Source: Oceanospirillaceae bacterium
Lineage (GTDB): Bacteria > Pseudomonadota > Gammaproteobacteria > Pseudomonadales > Balneatricaceae
Direction: 5' to 3'
Length of the DNA stretch: 64,000 bases
Assembly: GCA_013373085.1 (NCBI GenBank)
Contig: JABXIM010000059.1
Location: forward strand, 1-64,000
Part shown: positions 19,553-29,208 of the stretch, piece by piece
Layout of the letters: the number at the start of each line of letters is the position of its first letter
Numbering within the stretch: position 1 is the stretch's first letter
Notes under the pieces: generated by a model
The model's input: the letters and a program-made list of their open reading frames with translations, nothing else
Told to the model about the DNA's origin: nothing
The model's database searches: none
Program-made: the position numbers and the translations under genes

Positions 19553-19621
19553 GGGGGAAGTCCTCTATTGGTGGGTTACGCTGAACGAGCATATCCAGCC
19601 TGCACGTCACCTATGGACGTT

Positions 19622-19785
19622 TTACGCAGCAGAGCCACAGATAGGGAAGAGGTGAGACGTGAAGCACAACCGATACTGCTGCCGGGAATAAGCGCCCTTG
19701 CGTTGCTCTTCCCAGTCGTTGATCAGAATTTCTTGCCAACACGTCAGTTGGTGACGCACTGACGAGTCATACTGCGCGCATGTCG
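19622..19785 (-). other. Possible gene remnant upstream of the 50-aa gene
   Basis: The minus strand is open through QYDSSVRHQLTCWQEILIND and WEEQRKGAYSRQQYRL to a stop at 19622-19624. The composition looks protein-like, but there is no good start codon or ribosome site. It may be the 3' relic of a gene once paired with the 50-residue protein. Nothing else is visible between 19553 and 19862. Confidence 0.25.
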
Positions 19786-19862
19786 TCAGAGGAGACGATC
19801 AGCCATGTCGCAATCGCCGATCATGCAAGCGGAACTTAGCATTTGTATACAAGGAGTCGTTC

Positions 19863-21017
19863 ATGTCGTTTTACCACGAAGTGCTGAAGGATATCGCAAG
19901 TGGAAAGGTCCCTCTCCAATTCCGAGTAAAGGACCTGAGTCATAGCCCGGTACCCGGTAAATCCGGGCACTTCAAGATAGGAGATGTATCCTACAAGGAA
20001 AGCACTTTGCTTACGTGGCCTGCTAATTACTCAATTGGTCCAAACGGCGTGCAGGGGCAGCAGGTACAACAGGGTCGAACCCCCGCGTTTTTCAGGCTAG
20101 AGGTCGGGCTATATACCCCGATCGAGGAATGTGAAGCAGGGGAAACGGTTACACTTTTTTCTTCGGTTAAAGATGTTTCCGGCTATATTGAGGAACCAGA
20201 GGCTGAGATACTTTCAACCGTCCAGTTGGCTCCAGCTGCGGAGACCAAAAGCCGGACCGCACCCGAAATCATAGCGGAGTCCATTGCCCGTCGGCCCTTC
20301 CAGGTCGAGCTTCGCAAACAACGTTGTACCTATCCAAAGCAGCCTGCAAAGGGCTGGGGTGCCCGCTTAGAGGCTTATTTCTGGCCTAAATTAGAAAACA
20401 ACTGGGCGCACAATCAATCCAGCCTTCAGGCGATGTACCAGCAGGCCGAGGCAATTGAGACTGAATTGCGAGAACGGCGCCAGCTGAATCCGATGCGCCT
20501 GTCCAGACTGTTTGATGACGTCTGTGCCTGGGGCGGCGTACGCCGACCGAGCGTTGAGGATGATGCCCTGGCAACCCAGGCCGAAGGGGCCCTGGCGGCC
20601 ATTGATCAGGGTGAAGTGCCAGAACAGGGACTGGCGATCAACAGCGCCTGGACAAAATTGTATGCCATGCTGCGGCCTGGCCATTGCGTCATATTCGATT
20701 CGCGCGTTGCAACTGCGTTGATTGCCGCACTGGATCCCTATATCGAACAACTCAAGGATCAAAAGGACTTCGTCAAGAACTATAAGGGACTGGGTACTGT
20801 GCAGCAGGGACGCGGCGGTACTCGACCACGTGCATTCAGTGACACCTGGACCAATGGGTACCAGAAGTGGGATGCTCAGTTGGCGGCAAACCATCTATGC
20901 TGCGAAATTCGGGACTACCTGAATATACACCACGAACGGAGTGACTTCGCCAAGCCCGACGGGACACCGTGGACGCTGAGGGAAGTCGAGGCGGTGCTCT
21001 TCATGGACGGTTACTGA
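19863..21017 (+). CDS. Hypothetical protein, 384 aa, defence-island associated
   Basis: The soluble 384-residue protein starts at ATG 19863 behind an AAGGAG site. No domain is recognised with confidence. The N-terminal third is beta-rich (HFKIGDVSYKESTLLTWPAN). The C-terminal half is helical and contains KLYAMLRPGHCVIFDSRVAT and a GLGTVQQGRGGTRPRAF segment with conserved-looking Gly and Arg residues. It stands before a convergent WYL regulator, in the cluster with a RecB-like helicase, so a nucleic-acid-related role is plausible but unproven. Confidence 0.6.
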   Translation: MSFYHEVLKDIASGKVPLQFRVKDLSHSPVPGKSGHFKIGDVSYKESTLLTWPANYSIGPNGVQGQQVQQGRTPAFFRLEVGLYTPIEECEAGETVTLFSSVKDVSGYIEEPEAEILSTVQLAPAAETKSRTAPEIIAESIARRPFQVELRKQRCTYPKQPAKGWGARLEAYFWPKLENNWAHNQSSLQAMYQQAEAIETELRERRQLNPMRLSRLFDDVCAWGGVRRPSVEDDALATQAEGALAAIDQGEVPEQGLAINSAWTKLYAMLRPGHCVIFDSRVATALIAALDPYIEQLKDQKDFVKNYKGLGTVQQGRGGTRPRAFSDTWTNGYQKWDAQLAANHLCCEIRDYLNIHHERSDFAKPDGTPWTLREVEAVLFMDGY

Positions 21018-21113
21018 CAACTGGAACGACGTCGCCCGACTCAGCCTCACAGCGAGCCGGGCTAACCATACTCCCTTTGGCATTTTTTGACCGCCCGTGG
21101 CAATGAAGACGGC

Positions 21114-22196
21114 TTAAGCCGTCACGATCGATGCGTTGACCTCGGCCAAACCATAGCGGCTATTCATCCGTCGAATGCGTCGGATCATTTCCGTGCGAAG
21201 GGCCGGCGGTGATACCACTTCGATTTGATCTGCCCAGGCACTGAGCTGACTTGCGAGATCGAAATAGTCGGGGCCCGTGCCGTCAGGCATGGACTTGAAG
21301 GGAAGGGAGAAGCCAATCAACCACTGGCCGGTCGCGGGATCCCGAGTGATGGTCTGATCGTCGCTGATCCGGACTGACTTGAAATAGCTGTCATAGAAGT
21401 AGCGGCTATCGGTGCGCAACACGACTTGTACCGTGTCGGTTGGCATGTTCGATGTTACAAACGGTACGCGGTCTAGCATGACCACCTCCGAGAGTTTGCT
21501 GGTGGTCAGTTCGCGTGTTTGTTGATTAGCATGATTGTACGCCATGACTTTGAGGTGGTTGTACTTGAAGACAAGCTTTTGCAGTGACAGTGTCAGCAGA
21601 CCGGACCAACCTTGCTCATCGAAGTTCGAGGTATAGTGGGCCTGGATGACTCGACGGTCGAAGACCGCGTTGAAAACCTTGATGCGCAGATCCGGATCGA
21701 GTGAAACTGACTGCATCGGCAACGGTAGGTGCTGCAATTCGATTTTGTCATCAAGTGACTGGTACCGGCGTGCCACTGGATCGGATCCCCCTGACAGATT
21801 AGCCCGTGACGTATCGATCAGCGCCTCCACATCCTGGGCAACGTCCGGGGGCAACAGCGGCTTGAGGTACCGGTCCAGCAGCGTAAAAGACACCTGGCGG
21901 CTAATGCCTTTGCTGTAGTGGGCATCGCGAGCAAGCCAGGCGTCCTTGAAGGTCTGGCTATCCCACCAGTAGTAGCGACGGTTGCCCTCCCTCTCCGTAA
22001 GCAGGCCGTCAATATTCTTCTGATCACGTTTTAATTGCCGTTCAATTCGGCGGAGTCGGACAAACCAGTCTTGGTTTTCCTGGGTACCATGGGGCGGCTG
22101 CTCACCCTCCAATAACTGGCAAATCGTGCGTGGAGCACCGAATCCGCGGTTCCGCCAGCCCACTGGGATTTTCTTGAGAATATCGATGCCCGACAT
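21114..22196 (-). CDS. WYL-domain regulator, second copy type
   Basis: The 360-residue protein starts at ATG 22196, six bases after AAGGAGG. The N-terminal part includes a winged-helix-like stretch (QDWFVRLRRIERQLKRDQKN), and a WYL-like domain lies around residues 185-265 (RRVIQAHYTSNFDEQGW and LQKLVFKYNHLKVMAYNHA). It is only distantly similar to the regulator at 3438. It is divergent from the 22368 gene across 171 bases, so it probably controls the 22.4-26.9 kb block. Confidence 0.75.
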   Translation of the reverse strand: MSGIDILKKIPVGWRNRGFGAPRTICQLLEGEQPPHGTQENQDWFVRLRRIERQLKRDQKNIDGLLTEREGNRRYYWWDSQTFKDAWLARDAHYSKGISRQVSFTLLDRYLKPLLPPDVAQDVEALIDTSRANLSGGSDPVARRYQSLDDKIELQHLPLPMQSVSLDPDLRIKVFNAVFDRRVIQAHYTSNFDEQGWSGLLTLSLQKLVFKYNHLKVMAYNHANQQTRELTTSKLSEVVMLDRVPFVTSNMPTDTVQVVLRTDSRYFYDSYFKSVRISDDQTITRDPATGQWLIGFSLPFKSMPDGTGPDYFDLASQLSAWADQIEVVSPPALRTEMIRRIRRMNSRYGLAEVNASIVTA

Positions 22197-22256
22197 GGAC
22201 AACCTCCTTGTCAGCTGTCATCGATCACTCGAACGGAAGACAGCCTCCAGATTGAA

Positions 22257-22273
22257 ACGTCACTTCCTGACGT
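22257..22273. promoter_or_regulatory. Candidate operator between WYL gene and the 22.4-kb operon
   Basis: A perfect inverted repeat acgtca-cttcc-tgacgt lies in the divergent intergenic region. It is the most symmetric element there and is suitably placed for autorepression. Binding is inferred. Confidence 0.35.
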
Positions 22274-22367
22274 GAACATGATCTATTGTGTTTCTGATGT
22301 CAACGACGGTACTCAGGCACCGCTGGATTGATTCACACCGACGTGTGATGGCTACAGAAGGACCCGT

Positions 22368-22700
22368 ATGCACACATTCAGGCAGGCAATACTCGAAGTT
22401 TTGAAATTACCTGAGGTGCGAGCGGCGGTGCGCCGGGATGAGGATCTTTACCGGCGCGGCGATAACCTGCTGAAGCAGAATGATCTTGGCATCATCAGCA
22501 TGGTGTCCATATCCTTAAGCCTGCGAGATGACCTGATACATCAGGCCAGGCGACTTATCCAACTTGAAGATCCGACCAGGTTTCTGCTTCAGGAAATTGT
22601 CCGGTCCTACATTTTATGTGAGCCTGACGGGGAGGATGTTCGTATCGAGATCCTGCGGATCTACCACGAGAAGCCATCCGTACCGAACCGACCAGATTGA
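22368..22700 (+). CDS. Hypothetical protein, 110 aa
   Basis: This small helical, charged protein (MHTFRQAILEVLKLPEVRA onward) has a GAAGGA site before its ATG. No family is recognised. It is the first gene after the divergent WYL regulator and precedes the RecB-like helicase by 237 bases, so it may be a small partner of that enzyme. Confidence 0.55.
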   Translation: MHTFRQAILEVLKLPEVRAAVRRDEDLYRRGDNLLKQNDLGIISMVSISLSLRDDLIHQARRLIQLEDPTRFLLQEIVRSYILCEPDGEDVRIEILRIYHEKPSVPNRPD

Positions 22701-22937
22701 TTCCTACAACGGTATTGAGTAAGCAACGTACCTGTTTCTCCTGATAGACAAGATATCTCGATCTGGAATGTGGTCCCATGGTACATCGGCAACTACACTG
22801 GCACAGTCTTCGGGCATCCAGCGGACAGGATGTACGTGAGGCCCTCGGGTACTTGAAGCCGCTCAACGACCAGTCTCGGCTAGCGACATTGCGATCAAGG
22901 CACTTAGGAAAGATCGTACACAAGGGAGATCAAGGGA

Positions 22938-25900
22938 ATGAAAGAGATTGAAGGAACTCTTCAGCTGAGCGCCACCGACCTCGTTGGCCACCTCAACTGC
23001 GATCATCTGACATCGCAGGATATGCAAGTTGCGACGGGACAGTTGGCCAAGCCGGACTACTACGATCCGTTGCTGGAGATTCTGCAAGAGCGAGGCGATC
23101 GACACGAGAAGTCATACATCGAACACCTTGAAACTAGCGGTTTCGAAACTACGCGGATCGACTGTATCGACATCACCGAAGACGCTGTTGCGGCGACGTT
23201 GGAAGCGATGCAGGCTGGCAAGGAAATCATCGTTCAGGCTGCTTTACGTCACGGACGCTGGAGCGGGCGGGCTGACATATTACGACGAGTGGATGCCCCC
23301 AGCGCTTTGGGCAACTGGTCGTACGAAGTGATCGATACGAAACTGGCCCGCGAAACCAAAGGCGGGACGGTCCTGCAACTCTGCCTGTACGCTGATCTGC
23401 TCGCAGAGACACAGGGCGCGATTCCAGAACACATTCATGTGGTAGCTCCCTGGTCATATTACGAACCACAAACCTATCGATTTGCAGATTTCGCCGCATA
23501 CTTCCGTCGCGTGAAAGCGGCCGCTGAGGCCGCAACGAATGTCGAATACCCATCGGAGACCTATCCGGATCCCAAAGCTCATTGCGATATCTGTCGGTGG
23601 CACAACCAGTGCGATCAACGCAGGCGTGACGATGACCACCTCTGCCTAGTGGCGAACATCACAAAAAACCAGATCAGCGAACTACAAGCCAACGGCATCA
23701 CCACAATGAAGGCTCTGGCGGATACGCCTGTACCGCTACCATTTCAGCCACAAAAGGGCTCGATTTCATCTCTTGAAAAAGCCCAGGCACAAGCGGCAAT
23801 CCAAGTCCGCGCCCGTGAAGCAGGAGAGCGGCAGTTTGAGTTTCTCGACAGTGTCGCCGGGAGTGGTTTTGGGGCTTTACCAGCGCCCTCAGCCGGAGAC
23901 GTGTTTTTTGATATCGAAAGTGACCAATTCGTGGGCGAACATGGTCTGGAGTACCTGTTGGGGTATGCGTATCGGGATGAGAGTGGTGATAAGCGTTACC
24001 AGGCCGAGTGGGCCTTTGATCGTGACGGCGAGAAGGCAGCGTTCGAGCGATTCGTCGATTTCGTAACCGCCCGCCGCGTCATCTATCCGGACATGCATGT
24101 CTATCATTTTGCCCCGTATGAACCGGCTGCCCTGAAGCGTTTGATGGGACGCTATGCTACGCGAGAGACCGAGTCCGACAACCTGTTGCGAGGGCTCGTA
24201 TTCGTCGATCTGCTTAGTGTGGTACGAAACGCTCTTCGTGCCAGCGTCGAAAGCTATTCATTGAAAAAATTAGAGCCATTCTTTGCGTTCGAGCGACAGG
24301 TCACCTTGCACGATGCGAATGTGGCGCTGACAAGATTGTCGGCAGAGCTGGAGCTAAGTGAGATCCCAGAGATCGAGGAGGAAACCAGGTCTGTCGTAGA
24401 GGGGTACAACGCTGATGACTGCTTATCGACCGCTGCGCTAAGGGATTGGTTGGAGCAACTACGCACTCAACGTATTGACCAGGGTTGTGATATATCGCGA
24501 CCAAGCCCGGGCCAGGAGGGCCCTAGCGAAGAGTTAAGCGAACAAGCCCAACGCGTACAGGACTTGATTGCTCGCCTTACTCTTGATGTCCCAGTCGATC
24601 CTGATGAGCGCACAGATGAACAACAAGCCCGCTGGATACTTGCCTATCTACTCGAATGGCATCGTCGAGAAGAGAAAGCGACATGGTGGGAGTATTTCCG
24701 GCTGAGTGATCTGACGGCAGACGAAATGTTGCACGAGAGGGCCGCCTTGTCCGGCCTTACGTTTCTCGAAACCGTCGACACCAGTCCCAAGGGGATTCCG
24801 ACACATCGCTATCGATTTGAACAGCAGGATACGGATATTCGTGGTAACGATGAGGACCTAAAACAAGTAGGCGGTGAGAAGTTGGGGACCGCAATCGCGA
24901 TATCTCAAGATGATCGCACTATCGATATCAAGAAGACCGGAGCCACGGCTGAGATCCATCCTGACGCTGTATTCGCGCATCAGGTGATTCGTACTGCGGA
25001 GCAGGCCGCCTCGCTGTTCAGACTGGGTGAGTATGTTGCCGAGCATGGTATTGAAGGAGACGGTCCGTTTCGCAGTGGCCGTGCGCTGCTGTTACGCGAA
25101 GCACCGAATCTCAACGGCCAACTGATTCAAAAAGAAGGAGAGCTGACACTGGATGCGGCCTTGCGCCTGACGCATCAACTAGAAAGTGGTGTGCTCCCTA
25201 TCCAGGGACCGCCTGGCACAGGCAAATCCCACACCGGTGCGCACATGATCTGTGAGCTGGTACAACAAGGAAAAACTGTCGGGATTACTGCGAATAGCCA
25301 TAAAGTCATTCGTAATCTGCTCGATAAAGTAATCAAAGTAGCCGCCGAATTGAACATCACGCTTCACTGCATCCAGAAGCCCAAGGACCCAGAACCGAAC
25401 ACGACATCGTTAAGCTTTGCGAAGAAAAATGACGACCTGTTTGCTGCGCTGGCCAGTAGAGATTCTCAGGTCGCCGGCGCCACCCACTTCCTCTGGTCAC
25501 GTGAGGAGGCACAAGGCACATTGGATGTACTGGTAGTGGACGAAGCAGCGCAGATGTCATTGGCCAATGTATTGGCCATATCTCCCGCAGCCGAAACATT
25601 AATCCTGCTGGGGGATCCACAACAGCTAGAACAACCGATCCAAGGCTCGCACCCGGATGGGACTGACGCCTCATCGCTAGAGCATATCCTCGGCGAGAAG
25701 CAAACCATCGCGCGTGATCAGGGGTTGTTCCTGGAAACGACCTGGCGGTTGCATCCCGACATCTGTGCCTTCAATTCAGAGCTGTTCTATGAATCGAAAC
25801 TGGATGCCATGCCGGACTGTGTGCACCAGACAATTCACTCGGACGGCTCGATTGTAGGTAACGGCATACGCTATCTACCGATTCCCCATACTGGCAATAC

Positions 25901-26351
25901 CAACGCCTCGATCGAGGAAGCTGAGGCCGTCCATGATCTAGTGAACCGTATTCTTCACGATGGCTCGACCTGGGTGAACCGTGATGGGGAAGAGGCCCCG
26001 GTGACGCTGGACGACATTCTGATCATCACGCCCTATAACGCTCAGGTGTTTGAGATTCAGCAACGGTTGCCGCACGCTCGGGTCGGTACCGTCGATAAAT
26101 TCCAGGGCCAGGAAGCACCAATCGCCATATTTTCGATGGCCACATCCAGTCATGCCGACGCTCCACGAGGCATGGAGTTTCTTTACAGTCTAAACCGGCT
26201 GAATGTTGCAATCTCTCGTGCCCAGTGTATGGCGATTCTGGTCGCTTCACCGTCGGTGTTTGAAGCCGAATGCCGAACCCCACGTCAAATGCAGCTAGCT
26301 AATGCATTCTGTCGCTATTTGGAGATGGCCAAACCACTGACATCAATCTGA
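22938..26351 (+). CDS. TM0106-type RecB-like nuclease fused to RNase H-like and superfamily 1 helicase domains
   Basis: The protein has 1137 residues. A Cas4/RecB-like PD-(D/E)xK domain spans about 80-230, with EVIDTKLARETKGGT as the D-xK core and CDICRWHNQC as the Fe-S or Zn ligand cluster. An RNase H-like exonuclease domain follows (VFFDIESDQF near 321, YNADDCLSTAALRDW near 490). A UPF1/DNA2-like helicase ends the protein, with Walker A GPPGTGKS near 757, VVDEAAQMS, LGDPQQLEQP and NVAISRAQC near 1091. The family is known from TM0106-like proteins of unknown physiological role. All motifs are intact. A DNA-processing defence function is inferred from the island context. Confidence 0.85.
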   Translation: MKEIEGTLQLSATDLVGHLNCDHLTSQDMQVATGQLAKPDYYDPLLEILQERGDRHEKSYIEHLETSGFETTRIDCIDITEDAVAATLEAMQAGKEIIVQAALRHGRWSGRADILRRVDAPSALGNWSYEVIDTKLARETKGGTVLQLCLYADLLAETQGAIPEHIHVVAPWSYYEPQTYRFADFAAYFRRVKAAAEAATNVEYPSETYPDPKAHCDICRWHNQCDQRRRDDDHLCLVANITKNQISELQANGITTMKALADTPVPLPFQPQKGSISSLEKAQAQAAIQVRAREAGERQFEFLDSVAGSGFGALPAPSAGDVFFDIESDQFVGEHGLEYLLGYAYRDESGDKRYQAEWAFDRDGEKAAFERFVDFVTARRVIYPDMHVYHFAPYEPAALKRLMGRYATRETESDNLLRGLVFVDLLSVVRNALRASVESYSLKKLEPFFAFERQVTLHDANVALTRLSAELELSEIPEIEEETRSVVEGYNADDCLSTAALRDWLEQLRTQRIDQGCDISRPSPGQEGPSEELSEQAQRVQDLIARLTLDVPVDPDERTDEQQARWILAYLLEWHRREEKATWWEYFRLSDLTADEMLHERAALSGLTFLETVDTSPKGIPTHRYRFEQQDTDIRGNDEDLKQVGGEKLGTAIAISQDDRTIDIKKTGATAEIHPDAVFAHQVIRTAEQAASLFRLGEYVAEHGIEGDGPFRSGRALLLREAPNLNGQLIQKEGELTLDAALRLTHQLESGVLPIQGPPGTGKSHTGAHMICELVQQGKTVGITANSHKVIRNLLDKVIKVAAELNITLHCIQKPKDPEPNTTSLSFAKKNDDLFAALASRDSQVAGATHFLWSREEAQGTLDVLVVDEAAQMSLANVLAISPAAETLILLGDPQQLEQPIQGSHPDGTDASSLEHILGEKQTIARDQGLFLETTWRLHPDICAFNSELFYESKLDAMPDCVHQTIHSDGSIVGNGIRYLPIPHTGNTNASIEEAEAVHDLVNRILHDGSTWVNRDGEEAPVTLDDILIITPYNAQVFEIQQRLPHARVGTVDKFQGQEAPIAIFSMATSSHADAPRGMEFLYSLNRLNVAISRAQCMAILVASPSVFEAECRTPRQMQLANAFCRYLEMAKPLTSI

Positions 26352-26418
26352 ACAAGTGTTCACGCTGTAGTTCATTTCAGCGGAACACATGCACCCATGT
26401 GACACAAGGAGTGACGAC

Positions 26419-26901
26419 ATGAGAAAAGGAAAACGGTGTCCTGAATGTACCAAGGTCAATGTGCCCGGCGCGTATCAGTGCGGGCACTGTGGCACGAACT
26501 TAGAAGGCGTGCAGGTCCAAAAATTTGAGGTGCCGGATCGAGAGCAGTTCATTCATGGGCCAGATTCTCTGGTTGCTGATTCGGATGGGCCCGCTGAGAC
26601 AGCACGCGAAAACGTCTCGCATCAAGGCGTCCTCGTGAACGAAGCACCCTTGCTCTCAACTTTCTTCTATATCCTTTCAGCCTTGTCATTGCTCGGAGGG
26701 GTCATTTTCTGCGGCAAACTGTGGCCCGGCGATCCAGGCTATGGCAACGAATGGAAAACGATCGCCTATATACCGGCTATGACCTGGTTGACTGTCGGTA
26801 TCGTCCAGTTTGGGCTGTTTGCTGCGGTAGGCCTGGGGCTCACCTACTTGAAGCGTATCGCCGACAACTCAGACCACGCCCTTCGACAGAGCGCTGACTG
26901 A
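26419..26901 (+). CDS. Zinc-ribbon membrane protein
   Basis: The 160-residue protein starts at ATG 26419 behind AAGGAG. It has an N-terminal zinc ribbon (CPEC at 7-10 and CGHC at 21-24), an acidic linker, and two hydrophobic segments (about 82-101 and 120-145). The domain pair suggests a membrane-anchored protein with a small metal-binding head. The function is unknown. It lies 67 bases after the nuclease/helicase gene on the same strand. Confidence 0.65.
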   Translation: MRKGKRCPECTKVNVPGAYQCGHCGTNLEGVQVQKFEVPDREQFIHGPDSLVADSDGPAETARENVSHQGVLVNEAPLLSTFFYILSALSLLGGVIFCGKLWPGDPGYGNEWKTIAYIPAMTWLTVGIVQFGLFAAVGLGLTYLKRIADNSDHALRQSAD

Positions 26902-26949
26902 CAAGGCGGCATGCAACATCGGTCGTTTGGCCACAACGAGAAGTCCTGC

Positions 26950-27969
26950 ATGAGCAAGCACGAACGCTTTTTCGTTGGCGACAATGCCAATTTCTTCCTG
27001 CCGCTCAACGGTAAATACCGAGAGTGCGGTTATGCCTGTATCCACGCGCTATATGACGCGTTGAACGGGCCCGATACCGATTACCGTAACAACCTGATTC
27101 GACAAAATGTGATCGACATTTTTACCGATTCGTTAACGGAGTTGCCCATTCTGGATGTGGATGGCGATCTTGACGAAGGCAAGTTGAGCGGCGGCGATCT
27201 CGCCAGAATGATGCTGAAACGGTTGCAAGAGTGTGGTTGGGTGGAAACCTTTCGAGATCCAAGTCACATGGTGACGGCTTATCGCTTGACCTGGATGGGG
27301 CGTCGGTTTGCGGCCGCCTTGACCCAAGACGATGATGAGATCCGTATCGATACACAGAACACCAGGGCAACCTTGGCGCATCTCAAGCAATTCGTCGATC
27401 GACAGACTCATCAACGCCAACTGGACACCGACGCGTTAATGATGGCGGTGAAAAGTGCCCGTGGTCTCATCGTAGCTGCAGGCGCCGAAAAGCTGATCGC
27501 GAAAGAGGGGCTATCAGTCATTTACCGCGATCCGAAGGCGTTTGAGCAGTCGGCGCGTGAAGCGGATAGGATTCGAGCAAGTTACGGTGTCAGCTCCCGA
27601 GCACTGGATGGAGAGTGCTACCTCAAAGAAGAGCCAGCACTGAAGATGGCGCCGGCAGGGGTGATCCATTGGGAGCAGAGTTGGAGCTGCAATGATCCCG
27701 GAGCACTTACGGATTCTTACGCAGGCCTGTTCATCGGCCAGGGTGGACGCAGGGTGAAGGGAGATGCCGGTACCCTGATCCAAACCAAGTCCGGCTGGAG
27801 CGTGATCAGTGGTGACGGTCCGATCGACGCTGAACAGGTGGTCATTGCGCTGGGGCCCCTGGTCACCCATGCTCCTGGCTGCATTCGGATACCGCATACA
27901 GATGGTCTACAAACGCGGCTATCACGCGCATTTCAATGCGCCGGTGGCCATCAAACGCCCCTTCCTTGA
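26950..27969 (+). pseudogene. JetA N-terminus fused in frame to a D-amino-acid dehydrogenase fragment
   Basis: Residues 1 to about 173 (FFVGDNANFFLPLNGKYREC to DTDALMMAVKSARG) align with the start of JetA at 4563. From about base 27465 the reading continues without a stop as a DadA-type FAD oxidoreductase interior (EKEGL-like region, then GVIHWEQSWSCNDPGALTDS). The oxidoreductase frame is lost at 27850-27858, where an extra C in cccc shifts it; the true continuation is the next entry. The rest of JetA and jetBCD are absent, so a second Wadjet locus was deleted and joined to foreign DNA. Confidence 0.8.
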
Positions 27970-28336
27970 TGCATCGAATGGTGTTGTGGCCGCATCGATG
28001 CAGAAGGGGCTGAGGGTTACCTCGGGGGCGGCGCTTGTTGGACTTGACGCCCAGCCGGTCCCAACACAGCTACAGCAGGGCGCTCGCGCGCTAGACGAAC
28101 TGATCGAGCTTGGACCCAGGGTTGATGAGCCGCAATGGTTCGGTAGCCGACCGTGTTTACCAGATATGCTGCCTCTGGTAGGTAAAGCGCCGAAACACAA
28201 GGGGATGTGGTTCAACTTCGGTCACGGCCATCAGGGATTCACCCTAGGCCCTACAACTGCACACCTTTTAGCCGATCTGATTGAAGGAAAGAGGACTGAA
28301 CTTACCGCTTTCCTTGACCCGGCAAATCGTCTTTAG
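27850..28336 (+). pseudogene. C-terminal part of D-amino-acid dehydrogenase (dadA-like), out of frame
   Basis: This frame reads GPWSPMLLAAFGYRIQMVYK and ends with GMWFNFGHGHQGFTLGPTTA, typical of the DadA/glycine oxidase C-terminal FAD region (the GHGHQG motif contacts FAD). It is the frame-shifted continuation of the fusion at 26950. The N-terminal FAD-binding Rossmann motif is absent from both pieces, so no functional enzyme can result. Confidence 0.8.
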
Positions 28337-28716
28337 AGTACTATCCCGAATATTTCAGTGGACCTACCGGCCTATATGGCCACGACGCAGTGAAAGCCTT
28401 TAACGAGCACGTCGACACGGTCGAGTTACAGGACTACTCATCCGGGAATACACCTAATGCCACGGTCTGGATCCAAGCTGGTGTGAAAGCGGCAATTTTA
28501 ATGGGCGGCGTGTGCACGGAAAACAGCCGTGTGCAGACGGGTATCGAGAACATCGCTGCTGCTACCGTATTTGCCCTTAAGAGCGAACTTCGGGGCATGT
28601 TTAGCTGGAGGCTGGACAACGACCATGGGCAGCAGGGCCAGAAAGAGGACATCGAGCCCATTTTCACAGGTGCAAAGGCCATCTATGATACTGTCCAGAC
28701 ACACCGTAACGGCTAA
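28330..28716 (+). pseudogene. 3' fragment of an unknown, possibly glycoside hydrolase 18-like, gene
   Basis: An open frame beginning without a proper start inside the end of dadA reads EYYPEYFSGPTGLYGHDAVK to RGMFSWRLDNDHGQQGQKED. The FSWRLDND stretch resembles the last barrel strand of family 18 chitinases, but the match is weak. It is a truncated gene joined to other debris. Confidence 0.4.
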
Positions 28717-28744
28717 GTCCTCATACTAATTCGTTAACTTTTAA

Positions 28745-28779
28745 AAAGCCCGACCGGTTAGACCGGCCGGGCTTTTTGG
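28745..28779. terminator. Strong bidirectional terminator
   Basis: The arms aaaaagcccgaccggt and accggccgggcttttt pair over 16 positions with one mismatch around a 3-base loop, with A and T tracts on either side. It insulates the debris region from the DNA to the right. Confidence 0.85.
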
Positions 28780-28939
28780 TCCAGCAGATCATTCTGAAGT
28801 GGCTTGAGCTGGTGACCCACTGGACTCGGGCTCCCGCCGCGTTAACGTAAGTGCAGATCTTCTGCTTCCTTGCGGTCATGAATTCCAAAACTGTTAGGAT
28901 GCACTTAGTGGGAAGATGCGCGCTCACTTAACGCCCGAC

Positions 28940-29085
28940 TGCAGACGATTTGCTTCTTTGACATTGGCAGATGTCGAGCCCTAGGCATGAAATCCCGTAA
29001 AGCTCTCGAATGGTCTGCTAAAGCACAACGCTAAACAATTGCAGTAGGCCTTGGGATTCGTGTCAGCCAAGTCAAAGCCATCCGA
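28940..29085 (-). pseudogene. Ghost of a second umuC
   Basis: Reverse-strand bases here align with about 30470-30610 of the intact umuC, including the shared tract gcagacgat-tgcttctttga and the residue string GISCLGLD (intact: GISCLELD). Several indels and stops break the frame. The rest of 28780-29208 contains no gene. Confidence 0.65.
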
Positions 29086-29208
29086 ATCTCCAACGCATTT
29101 AAGCTTATTGATGCTCAACGAACGGCGCACCAGATTTAGTCGATATTTGCAACCGTTTGCAAATATTTTATATAAAATTCAATTCCCAATATTCAATACA
29201 ACTATTAC

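Noticed and set aside
19373-19762. 129-residue plus-strand frame
   Set aside because: It overlaps the better 50-residue minus-strand gene and has no ribosome site or motif.
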